Shown here piece by piece: positions 25,643-33,095 of a DNA stretch of 64,000 nucleotides. A program made the position numbers and the translations under genes. Source of the stretch: Diphasiastrum complanatum (taxonomy: Eukaryota; Streptophyta; Lycopodiopsida; Lycopodiales; Lycopodiaceae); NCBI GenBank assembly GCA_029204225.1, contig CM055100.1, forward strand, positions 48,760,877-48,824,876. Direction: 5' to 3'. A model generated the notes under the pieces. That model saw only the letters and a program-made list of their open reading frames with translations, did no database searches and was not told where the DNA came from. Each line of letters begins with the position of its first letter. The first letter of the stretch is position 1.

Positions 25643-28600
25643 TATTAACGTCTTTTGGGCACCTGTGGGTGTATAAGACCAAAAAGAAAATATGTACAAG
25701 CAACATCGGGAGCATCATCCATAGGAGGACATGGACGTAAAATGCTATAAACTAGCTACGAATGAAAGTAGAACAAAGCAGAAGTGAAATAAGCCCACAA
25801 CCCAGGCCAGTTATAACAGAAGAACTACATAAAGAGGACCAACGTCCACAACCTGGGCCAGGCGAAGAATAAGTACATATCAACGAAAGTGTATGTGGGC
25901 CATCGCGAAAGAGACAATAATACCTCCGCGTATCTCATAATACAACGGACATCTGAGGAGGAAATGGGCTTCATCTTCCACCTCCTGCAACGAGCACAAG
26001 CGACATAAAAAATGCTCCCGGGGGATATCCCATGCACGACCGGCCTCAATAGCAAGGTGATAAGAGGAGATGCGCAACTGCCCAAGATGATAGCGCAGGA
26101 CGTGTGATAGGGGTTGTGAGAGATAGAGCGGCAACAATGGCAAACCAAAAGGATCTAGAGAGAGGAAGTTGTCTGGTAATAGCTCAGTCGAGTGCGGGAA
26201 GGTCTGCTGCATATATTGACAGAATAAATAGCCTCGGACATATGAATGCGTACCACGAGGAAGATCCATGATAGAGATGCCCAAATGTCGTAAGAGATCA
26301 TACGTCTGCTGGTACCATGAGAGCTTGGCACTAGGACACGTGAAGAAGTAACCGCAACAACTATGTAACTATCCGGGTGAGATGCACGAATCTCCTGAAT
26401 CCGCTGAAGAAAAAGAATAAGGCGGAAAAAGCCCTCAAGGATGATCGGAGGAGTAGCAAACTCAACACATAGGATATCATGAGGGTGGTATTCTTGGCAC
26501 GTATCATGCGACCCAACATAGTGGCCTGAATGCGAGAAATGCCTGCCCAGTGCCGGAGAGAAAGTCCTGGCAACCAGATCTCGGAGGCATACATTACTGC
26601 TGGAACCACTTGTGTGTGAAACAACTGGCATCTAGTAGCGGGATCAAAAATAGGATTCATTGTACAACCACGCTCGAATTGGACCAATGCTGAAAGACCG
26701 AAGGAAATGTGCGCAAATGTAGCCTGGCAGAAACCAGGAAGGGGCGCAGTAAACATGACTCCCAGGTAAATATAAGAGGCAACAATGTCAACTTCCTGGC
26801 CGTCATAGAAGAATTGATAATTGTGAAGGCCCTGTCGATTGGTGTTGAAAATCATGATCTTCGTCTTTTTTAAGTTAACAGAGAGACCCCAAGCAACACA
26901 AAACTGATGTAAGACCTGTAAGTGACACTGCAACCCTTCTGGTGAGGGAGAAAGCATGACAAAGTCATCAGCATAAAGCAGAATGGGGATGAGCAAATGA
27001 GCCAGCGGGCAACCATCTCCACCTTCTTCACGAATGAGGCGCTCAAGATCATCAATATAAAGTGCAAATAGCGGAGGGGACAGTGGACAACCTTGCTTGA
27101 CACCAACAGTGCTACGGATGGGAGAAGACAAATCAATACCCAGTCGAATACGTGCTATAAATCTCTCATATAGAGCAACCACTGCCGCGAGAATAGTCGG
27201 AAAAGCCAAGCTGACGTAGTCTGCTGATCAAAAGATGATGGGGAACAGTATCAAAGGCCTTAGAGAGATCAACGAAACAAGCAAATACCTTCTTGCCCAT
27301 ATGCTTTGCCTCCTCAATGATAGTACGTAGGGTGAGGACATGATCAAGAGTGCTATAACCTCGGCTGAAGCCAGCCTGGCCAGTCGCATACAATAGTCGA
27401 GAATCGGCCTCCGCCGTAACGAAATTCTGGAGAATAGTGGCGTACAACTTGGCCATGGTATGACCAATCATAATAGTGCGATAGTTGTGGACATTCATGG
27501 CATGGCTTGCTTTAAGAAGGGTGAAGTAGATTGGTGGCCCAAGGTATGGGAAAACCATCAATGATAGAGCGGTTGAAACAACGGGCTAGGAAAGGGGAGG
27601 CGAGTTTGGCAACTGGTTTGAAGAGCTCGGATAAGATTGCTTGCCAGAACTTGCTAGTGAACTTAGAGTCTTGATCACCGGCATAAAGGCGGCCATAAAA
27701 GCAACCTGAAAGTGTTTTGGGCGTTCTTTGAGATCCTGCCACCAAGTATATGCCTTCCTTCGTAAGAACATGATGGCCATAGCGATCCTCGAACTATCCG
27801 CAGATCGTGCATGGAGAAGTACAAACTCCATTGATCCAGCCAAGCCAAAGTTACATCCTAGTGCTTGTCTTTCTTCTCCTTTGTGAGAAACTCAGGGGTA
27901 GGTAAACATCGGGTTAAGGAGGGCTTGTTGAGACTACGCTGTAACCTTCATCTCCACCTCCGCCTCCACCCATTCATGTTCAGACTTTATGTCAATTATA
28001 TGTTGCTGCAACAAATTAATGGCACCATATCAGCCATGGCTGGGCCTGGAGCTTGAGTTCCTTCCATTAGGAAATTGTTTATTACAAAGGGGCTTGAAAA
28101 TGCACAAGCTTGGGATCTAACTTGCAAAAAAAGGGAAATGGAGTGAATGGGTCTCCAAGTACAACTCTTTACCCCTCTCCCTAAGCACCTCATTCTGTTG
28201 TCATGCAAAAGGGACATGTGGGCCTCAAAAAGGAGCCCACTTGTTCCTTCTTGACTCTTTGACCAAGGTGGAGGCCCATAGGGCTGCCACTTGGCCTAAG
28301 GAACCCAACCAAAGATTCAATTTAATTTAGAACCCCACCTATGATCAACCTTTAATGGATCACATAACTCCCTAATGGGCAGGAAAATACTCATCTTGCT
28401 TTCAAAAATCAAGTTGAGAACCTTGAAACAATATCAAATAGGTACAAAAAATTAAAGATCCTGTCACTGTTGAAAAGTATAGGAGTCAGTTCCTACCAAG
28501 TTCCGGAGGAATTCTCAATACCAACAGTCTGTGAACCTTAAAAGAAATTCAGAAGCTTCCCAAATCACACTCACACTCTACTACAAAAATTGCCATTTAG

Positions 28601-29459
28601 TATTTTTGAATCAATCATGCTGGTGTGTACAGCTTAAAGAAAAGTCTTTAGCTTTTCAAATAAACTTAGCAATGTTTGTATATTGATGTGTATGCAGACA
28701 TGGTAGGTACCTAAATAAAAGTAATTGAATACTAGAAACAAGCTTTCCCTTCTGAATTTTATACTCTGCTGACATTGAACGATATATCCTTAATATGACC
28801 TCTGGTAAGCTTACTATGGCATACCTAGCCTGTTAGCTAATCTGAAGGATTTGTGTTTTAAGGGTTGATTTTACAAAGTGTTGTCTGGCTGTGCAGATGG
28901 TGTTTCCATGGATGTTTGATGAGATAGCAGCTTTACGCCCTTTAAAAGAGGCAGCATATATCCTTGCTGATAAAGTTGATTGGCCATATTTATATAATAA
29001 AGAGGTCCTTCGCATGAACAAGGTGCACATCTGTCCTAATCAGCCATGTCTGGTTTCTATTTTGCATAATTCAGTTAAGGAAAATGTTGCAATTTTCTCA
29101 TATGAACTGATTCCTTAAACTTTCAAAATTTCAATGGTTTATATTTAATGAGTAAATAGAAAAAACTGCAGCATTTTCCTCACTGCCTTAAACTATAGAT
29201 TGGTGGCAAAAGTTTAACTAGTAAATGTTTCTAAGAATCTGACAGCATGTGATTGCTTGTCTAGGTCCCTGTTGTTGCAGCAGTTTTTTATGAGGATATG
29301 TATGTTAATTTTAATATTTCAGAAGCAACGGCCTCCAGGATAGCTGGCATAAGGGTATGGGTTACAAATGAGTACATGCATTCTGGCTTACGAGAAGATG
29401 GAGTTCATGTGCTTGATCAGCTGCTGGGCATGCTCAAGGGAAAGCATTTACTACGCTGA
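3141..29459 (+). CDS. Proline iminopeptidase-like alpha/beta hydrolase, split gene (N-terminal exon missing)
   Basis: Serine peptidase of the proline iminopeptidase family (alpha/beta hydrolase fold, S33), which removes N-terminal proline from peptides. Ten exons: 3141-3355, 3498-3634, 18786-18959, 19099-19332, 19954-20054, 20140-20212, 20597-20665, 20776-20883, 28897-29022 and 29265-29459 (TGA). Motifs in order: VPLDYS, the oxyanion loop LQGGPGFE, LMDQ/RGTGLSTPL, the nucleophile elbow GQ/SYGGF with Ser at the first codon of the fourth exon, the charge-relay Asp in FYEDMYVNF and the His in EYMHSGL. The total order and length match the C-terminal roughly 400 residues of plant homologues. Exon phases agree from the second visible exon onward. 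In the first visible exon the reading frame that matches the family (AWYHVPELSLRNQ) ends one base out of frame with YFNVPLDYS at about 3276-3279. No start codon or transit-peptide exon was found upstream. The long introns are filled with transposons. Family assignment is very secure, intactness is not. Confidence 0.9.
3635..5494 (+). other. Proximal part of the large intron, no gene seen
   Basis: Start of the 15.2-kb intron between the DQ and RGTG exons. No recognisable coding segment or repeat boundary was found here. The sequence may be decayed transposon, but nothing supports a specific family. Confidence 0.5.
5495..5745 (+). pseudogene. Ty3/gypsy polyprotein 3' tail
   Basis: A segment near 5525-5600 reads VTYRLDLPANVEI followed by a disrupted version of the 'HPVFHVSLLKP' sequence typical of the C-terminal end of plant gypsy integrases. 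It is followed by a purine-rich stretch (AGGGGGAAGGAA) immediately before an LTR-like TGTTACATACC at 5750. Only the last part of pol is present, and upstream domains were not found. It lies inside the peptidase intron. Confidence 0.6.
5750..6234 (+). repeat. Ty3/gypsy LTR (approximate right end)
   Basis: Starts TGTTACATACCTATG directly after a polypurine tract and the gypsy pol tail, which is the position expected for a 3' LTR. Internal sequence contains tandem 'ttggataagg' motifs at 5825-5880. The right boundary is set only by where copia protease-like coding sequence begins at about 6235, so the element appears truncated or abutted by the older copia element. No 5' partner is visible. Confidence 0.5.
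6235..7712 (+). pseudogene. Old Ty1/copia pol, 5' part (pre-integrase, integrase, RT start)
   Basis: Recognisable fragments in order: a protease-tail-like segment (SKKVLAFGKG) near 6285, the GAG-pre-integrase motif WHFRLGHL near 6400, LVHIDICGPVQ near 6570, FVDDFSRR near 6610, RSDGRGEF near 6740, SNGIAERKNRTL near 6840, and the RT start (WKAAMDKEYDSL, PIPCKWIFKVKYD) near 7430-7560. Many stops and frameshifts interrupt it. A local duplication repeats 'gtcgatgatcctaaaat' at about 7138 and 7223. The pol continues after the younger copia insertion at 12612. Confidence 0.85.
7718..8101 (+). repeat. 5' LTR of nested copia element
   Basis: Begins TGTTGAAATAAATG and ends GGAATTTGTCA, with canonical TG...CA termini and a length of 384 bp. 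It is immediately followed by a primer-binding site. It matches the LTR at 12217-12606 along its whole length. Confidence 0.93.
8102..8113 (+). other. Primer-binding site (initiator Met tRNA)
   Basis: TGGTATCAGAGT sits directly after the 5' LTR end. It matches the 3' end complement of plant initiator-methionine tRNA except for its last base. This fixes the element's orientation as plus. Confidence 0.85.
8524..9714 (+). pseudogene. Copia gag and protease, interrupted
   Basis: The frame starts with ATG at 8524 (MSSLVESMLIEAS). It gives a copia capsid of the UBN2/Retrotran_gag type (DGTNFSIWKFKIKNIL, MRETG-like ETIIDHL). A single TAG at 9076-9078, probably from a CAG codon, interrupts the same frame, which then continues through a lysine-rich stretch and a zinc knuckle near 9295. 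The knuckle reads CNYCGKYGHFALEY, so its final Cys is replaced by Tyr. The aspartic protease motif near 9484 reads WYIDSSASKHM, where the usual Gly of D-[ST]-G-A is Ser. The frame ends at 9714 through a one-base shift before the expected NLLSVGAI. Confidence 0.9.
9715..10695 (+). pseudogene. Copia pre-integrase and integrase core, interrupted
   Basis: The GAG-pre-integrase zinc region is visible at 9890-10030 (RLWHERYGHLG, VCEACTMGKQ, fitting the HHCC pattern). A frameshift lies near 10070. The integrase core follows with LVHSDLWGPT, FIDDFSRKIW, RSDGGGEF and QNGVAERKNRTLVECAR, so the D-D-E catalytic residues are all present. The segment stops at TGA 10693-10695 where the family has Arg (SKAY*LYD), consistent with a CGA to TGA transition. 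Confidence 0.9.
10696..12171 (+). pseudogene. Copia reverse transcriptase and deleted RNase H
   Basis: After the TGA the frame resumes with RVIIRAVIFEAD and an acidic linker, then the RT: WDLVKLLKGKRPIGCKWVY, a frameshift near 11295, LDYDETFAPVAKMTS, HQMDMKSVFLNRQL, VYIEQPQGF, a further frame change near 11530, LKKALYGLKQAPRAW and LYVDDLVIMGNN. The copia catalytic YVDD is intact near 11680. After SPIEAHWKAAKRVLRYV the sequence jumps to ARTKHIEVD, which removes most of RNase H, before DTNNQAAYIFTKAL. The internal deletion makes the element non-autonomous. Confidence 0.9.
12208..12216 (+). other. Polypurine tract
   Basis: GAGGGGGGG lies immediately 5' of the 3' LTR, the expected site for plus-strand DNA priming. 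Confidence 0.8.
12217..12606 (+). repeat. 3' LTR of nested copia element
   Basis: Begins TGTTGAAATAAATGCC directly after the polypurine tract and ends GGAATTTGTCA, 390 bp. It is 6 bp longer than the 5' LTR because of an indel near the ACACACCTC segment, with about a dozen base differences elsewhere. It is followed by the CAAAC target duplication. Confidence 0.93.
12612..13960 (+). pseudogene. Old Ty1/copia pol, 3' part (RT and RNase H)
   Basis: Continues the older copia element after the nested insertion: VYELKGQEHLVCKIHKALYG, LYVDD near 12855, LTNVLSKYGLSNCK, and RNase H motifs YIAATNATKEAIWLRN near 13635, YCDNQSTIALS near 13725 and ADYFTKTLSKDNH near 13875. Stops and frameshifts are frequent. 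A direct duplication of about 125 bp (13080-13200 and 13205-13325, 'aggattgaagctatcaaaggagcaatg') lies in the RNase H approach. Confidence 0.85.
13977..14703 (+). repeat. 3' LTR of the old copia element (approximate right end)
   Basis: TGTTGGATTTCAAAGC starts right after a purine-rich ATTAAGGGCGG and the end of RNase H, as expected for a 3' LTR. The right end at ACCACCA is inferred from where similarity to the inverted copy at 16479-16640 stops. It contains short internal repeats of 'ctatttcgacc'. The matching 5' LTR was not found. Confidence 0.6.
14704..16478. other. No recognisable gene; remnant between two related LTR ends
   Basis: Lies between the plus-oriented old copia LTR and a minus-oriented related LTR. 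No integrase or RT motif was seen. It includes pyrimidine-rich (CTCTCCT)-type text at 15890-15970, an imperfect foldback of GTGGTTCGAACC-type repeats at 16033-16100, and a roughly 100-bp imperfect tandem pair beginning 'cccaagtgtga' near 16325 and 16420. Confidence 0.4.
16479..16913 (-). repeat. Solo or truncated copia-type LTR, minus strand
   Basis: On the minus strand it starts TGTTGGGGATTTC and ends CATCCACCA. Its last 160 bases (plus 16480-16640) match the reverse complement of the old copia LTR at 14520-14703, including ACACACTACCGATCCA and TTCTCC-TGGACATCCGATCAT. The 5' half does not match. This suggests two members of one LTR family sharing their 3' half, now in opposite orientation 1.8 kb apart. 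Confidence 0.6.
16914..17955. other. No recognisable gene (intron)
   Basis: Intronic filler without an identifiable element or ORF. Confidence 0.45.
17960..18540. repeat. Inverted-repeat short element rich in CCGGAATGCG
   Basis: The left edge has nested GGAATGCGTCCCGGAA and GGAATGTGTC motifs. The right edge (18475-18530) has TGTTCCGGAATGCTCTGCC and related complements. It shares 'GATGCACT.CG' and 'GGCAATATGGGT' landmarks with the shorter sequence at 21098-21235, which suggests a dispersed family. Terminal repeats are imperfect and no target duplication was recognised. Confidence 0.45.
18786..20883 (+). CDS. Iminopeptidase gene, exons 3-8 (nucleophile to cap-domain segment)
   Basis: Exons are 18786-18959 (starts RGTGLSTPL, ends PWSVLGQ), 19099-19332 (SYGGFCAITYL to AENEGG), 19954-20054 (VTLPSGGRLTPRGLQ to RLHY), 20140-20212 (FERAWDPILVSGAKKQ), 20597-20665 (YENWLDFGTNPLYAVMQE) and 20776-20883 (AAASKWAAQRVREEMG to VLFTGE). 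All junctions have AG acceptors and GT donors with matching phases (0, 0, 0, 2, 0, 0, 0). The catalytic Ser codon is split from its GQ by an intron. No stops interrupt these exons. Confidence 0.93.
21098..21240. repeat. Short inverted-repeat element related to 17960-18540
   Basis: Contains stacked complements (TTTCTGAAACC, CAGAAACGCGTTTCTGAA) followed by A/T-rich text and GGCAATATGGGTATC. The landmark order matches the element at 17960-18540, although the stem sequence differs. It lies at the start of the large LINE-bearing intron. Confidence 0.4.
21999..23810 (-). pseudogene. LINE ORF2 fragment: endonuclease plus N-terminal RT
   Basis: Three frames contribute: 23730-23470 (endonuclease Glu in LAETHE; RGSGGVACLYR), 23466-23125 (GDFNTR) and 23225-21999 (VVDYFVRSP, the endonuclease His in DHSLL, then a Cys/His-poor linker and RT motifs 0-2). 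A TAG replaces the expected Trp near 23800 (GF*NCNGFL). All three endonuclease catalytic signatures remain visible, but frameshifts near 23468 and 23200 break the protein. The RT active site is absent. Confidence 0.85.
23866..24860 (-). pseudogene. LINE ORF1 (coiled coil plus RRM-like domain), interrupted
   Basis: The proline-rich N-terminal segment (KKEVPLRPPPLFTSSPPP) near 24840 is followed by stops. A coiled-coil segment (VKERVEQLEEENVYLKQQI, 24557-24309) and then the RNA-binding domain and C-terminal part (LNIRVRGIANGRKP, LFIKFRSLQHRNAALRLR, LARKNIIHEAKEKGKRV; 24420-23866) follow, with a frameshift between them. This layout is typical of L1 ORF1, a nucleic-acid chaperone. It ends about 60 bases before the endonuclease start. 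Confidence 0.8.
25567..25639. repeat. (GA)n / (CT)n microsatellite, tail of the second LINE
   Basis: About 36 uninterrupted GA units on the plus strand. Read on the minus strand, it directly follows GACGTTAATAAAGC at the 3' end of the second LINE, so it appears to be that element's 3' tail rather than a random microsatellite. Open frames crossing it encode only Ser-Leu or Arg-Glu repeats and are not genes. Confidence 0.85.
25880..27561 (-). pseudogene. LINE reverse transcriptase, interrupted
   Basis: Overlapping minus-strand frames 27561-27166, 27209-26361, 26631-26155 and 26284-25880 together give a nearly continuous RT from motif 1 through the zinc-binding C-terminus. The YADD active site is at about 26980. 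At least three frame changes are needed, so it cannot make the full enzyme. Confidence 0.85.
27844..28890. other. Remainder of LINE-bearing intron, no gene seen
   Basis: No recognisable coding motif. The text from 28210 to 28440 ('gtgggcctcaaaaaggagccc', 'ggcccatagggctgccac') has the look of LTR-derived sequence, but no termini were identified. Confidence 0.4.
28897..29459 (+). CDS. Iminopeptidase gene, last two exons (28897-29022, 29265-29459)
   Basis: The first exon encodes MVFPWMFDEIAALRPLKEA and ends MNK/gtgcac. The second starts VPVVAAVFYEDMYVNF, carrying the charge-relay Asp, continues through VWVTNEYMHSGLRE with the catalytic His, and ends KGKHLLR with TGA at 29457-29459. Both are uninterrupted. 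The C-terminus has no added targeting motif. Confidence 0.93.
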
Positions 29460-31465
29460 TTTGTGACCTTGTCCATGTGGTGGAAAGTATGTAAAAGTCT
29501 ATCTTGACGATAATGGCAAGGCCAAAAAAAGACCGTTATAATCGTAGAAGCCAAATTTCATTGTATTGTGAAGCTCTGGATTTCCATAATACTATTTTTC
29601 GTGTATCCATACATACTGCATAAGGTTGAAGATTGCACGTCTCCTTTGTTATGTTGAGGTAATACCCAGCATAACATTCATATATCCATAGATGCTGCAT
29701 CTTTTGGAACTTTCATCCCAACCTGCCTTTAATTCTTTTCTGCTGTGGAGCTAAATGAAGCTCTTTAGCCAGAGCATGTACATATTACAAGACAGCCAAA
29801 GGCTCTGGCAGCTCATACCTGAAAGCCACGTTTGAGATCCCTATAAGCAATGATGTACATTATTGTAGCAATTTATACCTTAATAAAAGAACCCGACTTC
29901 CTAATGTCATGATTCTTCTTGATGCATATATGTGCACTCAATAGAAGTTCATGTCTTCCAAGGGGGATTTTCTCCTCGAAGTCTCTTTTGGTGAAGTTGC
30001 TTGCTGCACGTAGAGAGTTGGTAGTGGTAAATGATTCCATCACAGAACAGCTCCTCATCCTTTTTTGGTATGCTGTAAAAGTATTCTAACCGGTATTTTT
30101 GCCCTACTAGCAACAAGCTTATACATTGGTGCACCATTTTAGTATTAGAAGTTTTCTTTGATGGATTCCTTGCAAGAAGATGAATGTGGGTGATTTTGAA
30201 GCACCGTTGCTGTGGGCTTCATGGGTTCACCTTGTCTCAAATGTTCTAGTTGTAAAAATCTTGAAGCTGAAAGCTATTTTATCATGTAGTTGTCCATTTA
30301 CATGATCAAAGTAGTGGTGGGATGTTGCAATTTATCCAGATTGGAGCATCAAAATTGGATTCCTTGAGATAGGTGCTTCGAAATGATCCATGATAGATGT
30401 TTTTGAGCTGATTGTCATGAGGCTCCTAATTTTTTTGTGCTCTATTGATATGTCTCACTTGCTATTCTTGTTCCTTGATCAGTTCAGGTCATCAACATTA
30501 TTGAGAATTATCATTTTGAATAAATGGAATATTAGCTATAATGTTCATGCCTATAAATCTTACCATGATGAATTTCAAATTTCAGAATTTAATCAGCGTA
30601 TCACCACTTTCAGGATGAAGAATTTTGTTGGACATTTGGTTTCATGACAATCAATCGCATTTGATTCAAGATCTAATTGAAGATCCAATTCATGAGCATG
30701 TATTCTCCCAATTTTGATCAGAATTTGTGTATAACGTACTAATGATCTCGTGATTACGATTCCAGTTCATGTTTGGTTTTTATGATTTTAGTTTACAGTT
30801 TGACAATGATACAATATTGGGATAATCAGCACAACTAGTTCATGCAATTTTGAACCAAAATGTGAAAGTACAATCCGTTTGCACAACAAAAAGGTTAACA
30901 AGATGGTACATTATATGGATTTGAAACTTTAGACAACGCTAGTAATGTACACATTGGGGACAAAATGATTAGAGAAAGTGATGGTATGCCTGAAACCAAT
31001 TTTGATTGTGACAGTACTTAAGAGGAGTAAATTGCAAATCGATAGTGAAATTTTAGTATTAGACAGTGCAATTTATTATGGATCTTGCTCAAGGGAATCA
31101 CCCTTCTCAACTAGAGGCCATGAACATCCCTGCTGCACTTTTGGGTGAGAGCTTAATATCATAGAGTCACCTCAAAAGTCAATTAGAGAAATTGATAATG
31201 GGGTGGGTAGGACTTACCTGAAACTGCTAGATGACAAGGAGAGAAGAAGACTTTTCTAATCAAATTGTAGATGTTGCATAACAAAATGGTGGACCTTTTT
31301 GAACTTGCATTTCAATGATTTAGATAAGGATACAATTTGCAAGTGAAATACCTACTCTTACAAATAAAGAGCAAGACATGATTGATATACTCTAAAGTGC
31401 CTATATGTTGTGTTGTGCCTGCCTTTAATGGTACTAGGAGTGTAGTTATCATTCTTATATCCTTC
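29460..31465 (+). other. 3' flank of the peptidase gene; no other gene seen
   Basis: Probably contains the 3' untranslated region. An AATAAA lies at 29882-29887, about 420 bases past the stop, and could be a polyadenylation signal. Beyond that the sequence is AT-rich intergenic DNA with no recognisable ORF or repeat. Confidence 0.45.
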
Positions 31466-31467
31466 AC

Positions 31468-31503
31468 ACACACACTCTGTGTGTGTGTGTGCGCGCGCGT
31501 GTG
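31468..31503. repeat. Compound CA/GT/CG microsatellite
   Basis: (CA)n, then CTCT, then (GT)n, then (GC)n and GTGTG, forming a near-inverted dinucleotide array that can fold or adopt Z-DNA. No gene is attached. Confidence 0.75.
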
Positions 31504-32312
31504 CAAGTATCAATCATTTTGGATGTTATATAATAGTCACTTTTAATAAGGCAAACACCAAATTTAGCATAATCACTAATTATACTCCCATTGTTGTAAA
31601 AATAGAATTTGTGTTGAAGATAATTTTCTTCCAGTGTCATACAAACAAAAAATTAAATTTCAACAATGTTCTATTTTGTGCTTGTGGGGAATGCTTAATT
31701 CATCTAGCGAATATTGGATGCACATAATAATCCAAGGAACGAGTTTAATGCCACTTTTATGTTTATTCTTTTTGTATATTAATCAGGTAGGGAGGTACTA
31801 GCATTCTTGACCTGGAATTACACGAAGGTCTACTCAGCCTTTGGATTGGATCAAACTTGGGAAACATGCCTTTTTAAATAGTTGTGTTGCATGATAGAGT
31901 TCTAGCATATCAACACAACTACATAAATACCCTTATCAATCTACCAACAATAATTTTGTTAGCATAAGTAATGTTCAAATGGAATATAGAGATTTAAACC
32001 TTATTTAGCCATGATTAGTTGTTGTAGGAAATCAACACGAGGTAGTGGAATCAAAATAAGAGGGCACATAATATCAATGTAGCAATTTCTTATACTATTG
32101 TCCTTGCAAATAATTGTCATGTTTAATATAATGGAAAATAATTGCATCCGTGAAAAAGAGATATTGTGCAATATTAGAGCTATTCGAGTATCACATTTGA
32201 AGATTGCAATATCAGGTCGATGTGCATGTTTGTGAAATTTTATTCAAAATAGTATGAAGAACTGATATCCTTGCAATATGACATACATACTTTGTAGGAC
32301 TTTCTTGTAGCA

Positions 32313-32314
<2 letters not shown>

Positions 32315-32367
<53 letters not shown>
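32315..32367. repeat. (CA)26 microsatellite
   Basis: About 26 uninterrupted CA units directly abut the LTR-like fragment starting at 32367. Minus-strand frames through it code for Cys-Val repeats and are not genes. Confidence 0.9.
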
Positions 32368-32369
<2 letters not shown>

Positions 32370-32555
32370 TGAATTTTCTGATCTTTGAAGCCAAGAGCCC
32401 CTCCTCTCTTGCATTCATTCACCATGGCATAGGGGTGAAGTGGTTAGGGTATTGACTACCCATTTCCTGTTGGTTGGGTGGTTTTGCTCCAAAGGTGTCC
32501 TTTTGGTTGCATGCAGTATGATCTAGTTGGATCTTCACTAGGCGATCCTTACATT
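32367..32555 (+). repeat. LTR 3'-end fragment related to the LTR at 62337-62505
   Basis: Shares most bases with 62337-62505: 'ccctcctctcttg', 'ggggtgaagtggttagggt', 'attgacta.ccat', 'ttttgctcca', 'gtccttttggttgcatg' and 'gcgatcctta'. At 62506 the same sequence leads into a primer-binding site. Here it continues into unrelated text, so this is a fragment or solo LTR end. Confidence 0.65.
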
Positions 32556-33095
32556 CTACCTCCCTTATTATTTGACATTTGAAATTTGGGGGGAACCCTT
32601 ATTTACTAACTTGACTATTAGACCTTGCGACATTTAATTCTCGCAAAAAGGCCTAAAGTCCTTTTATTAACTTTCTACTAATCAAACAACTATGTGATCG
32701 TCGGGCTGGACTTACATGCAAGGTGCCAAATCCCTCTCACTTAGTAACTTCTAATGAATGAGTACTCTAATTAGGGTTGTCTAGATATCCGCAAACCCTC
32801 CAGCACTTGTTCAACGCTTGTTCACATCTTCGGAGGTGGTCGTCCCATCGTAAGATATTCTGTAATATATACTGATCACTCAGATATTGTGTTTGTGAAA
32901 AAAGGATTGCATTTGACAATTCATCTGGTACCCCCCCACTACTGGGTGGTACAATATGGATCTTGGATAAATGATCTTCTAGATAGTGATACTTACCTTC
33001 GCATACTACAATCTAGAATTGAAATTCTTGTAGTAGCAACAATCATATGGTGATTCACCTCGTGGTATATGGCCGGTTGACAGAATATAGAAGGG
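32556..33095. other. No recognisable gene
   Basis: Intergenic sequence. It may include the 3' end of the minus-strand gypsy remnant that follows, but no motif is readable here. Confidence 0.4.

Larger units (their letters stand above)
25567..27843 (-). mobile_element. 5'-truncated LINE copy with complete RT end, zinc domain and CT tail
   Basis: Minus-strand ORF2 remnant. It runs LFKPVAKLASPFLARCFN and YRTIMIGHTMAKLYATILQ, then AGFSRGYSTLDHVL, CFVDLSKAFDTVPHHLL (RT motif A), VKQGCPLSPPLFALYIDDL and PILLYADDFVML (catalytic YADD intact), and NLKKTKIMIFN. At the C-terminus is a zinc-binding end (CRLCSLQEVEDEAHFLLRCP) near 26000. Frameshifts occur near 27200 and 26370. Motifs match the neighbouring LINE, so the two belong to related families. 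The endonuclease is missing, the normal result of incomplete target-primed reverse transcription. The 3' end has AATAAAG and a (CT)n tail. Confidence 0.88.

Noticed and set aside
25367-25718. Ser-Leu and Arg-Glu repeat proteins
   Set aside because: Translation of the (GA)n microsatellite only.
32212-32425. Cys-Val repeat protein
   Set aside because: Translation of the (CA)n microsatellite only.
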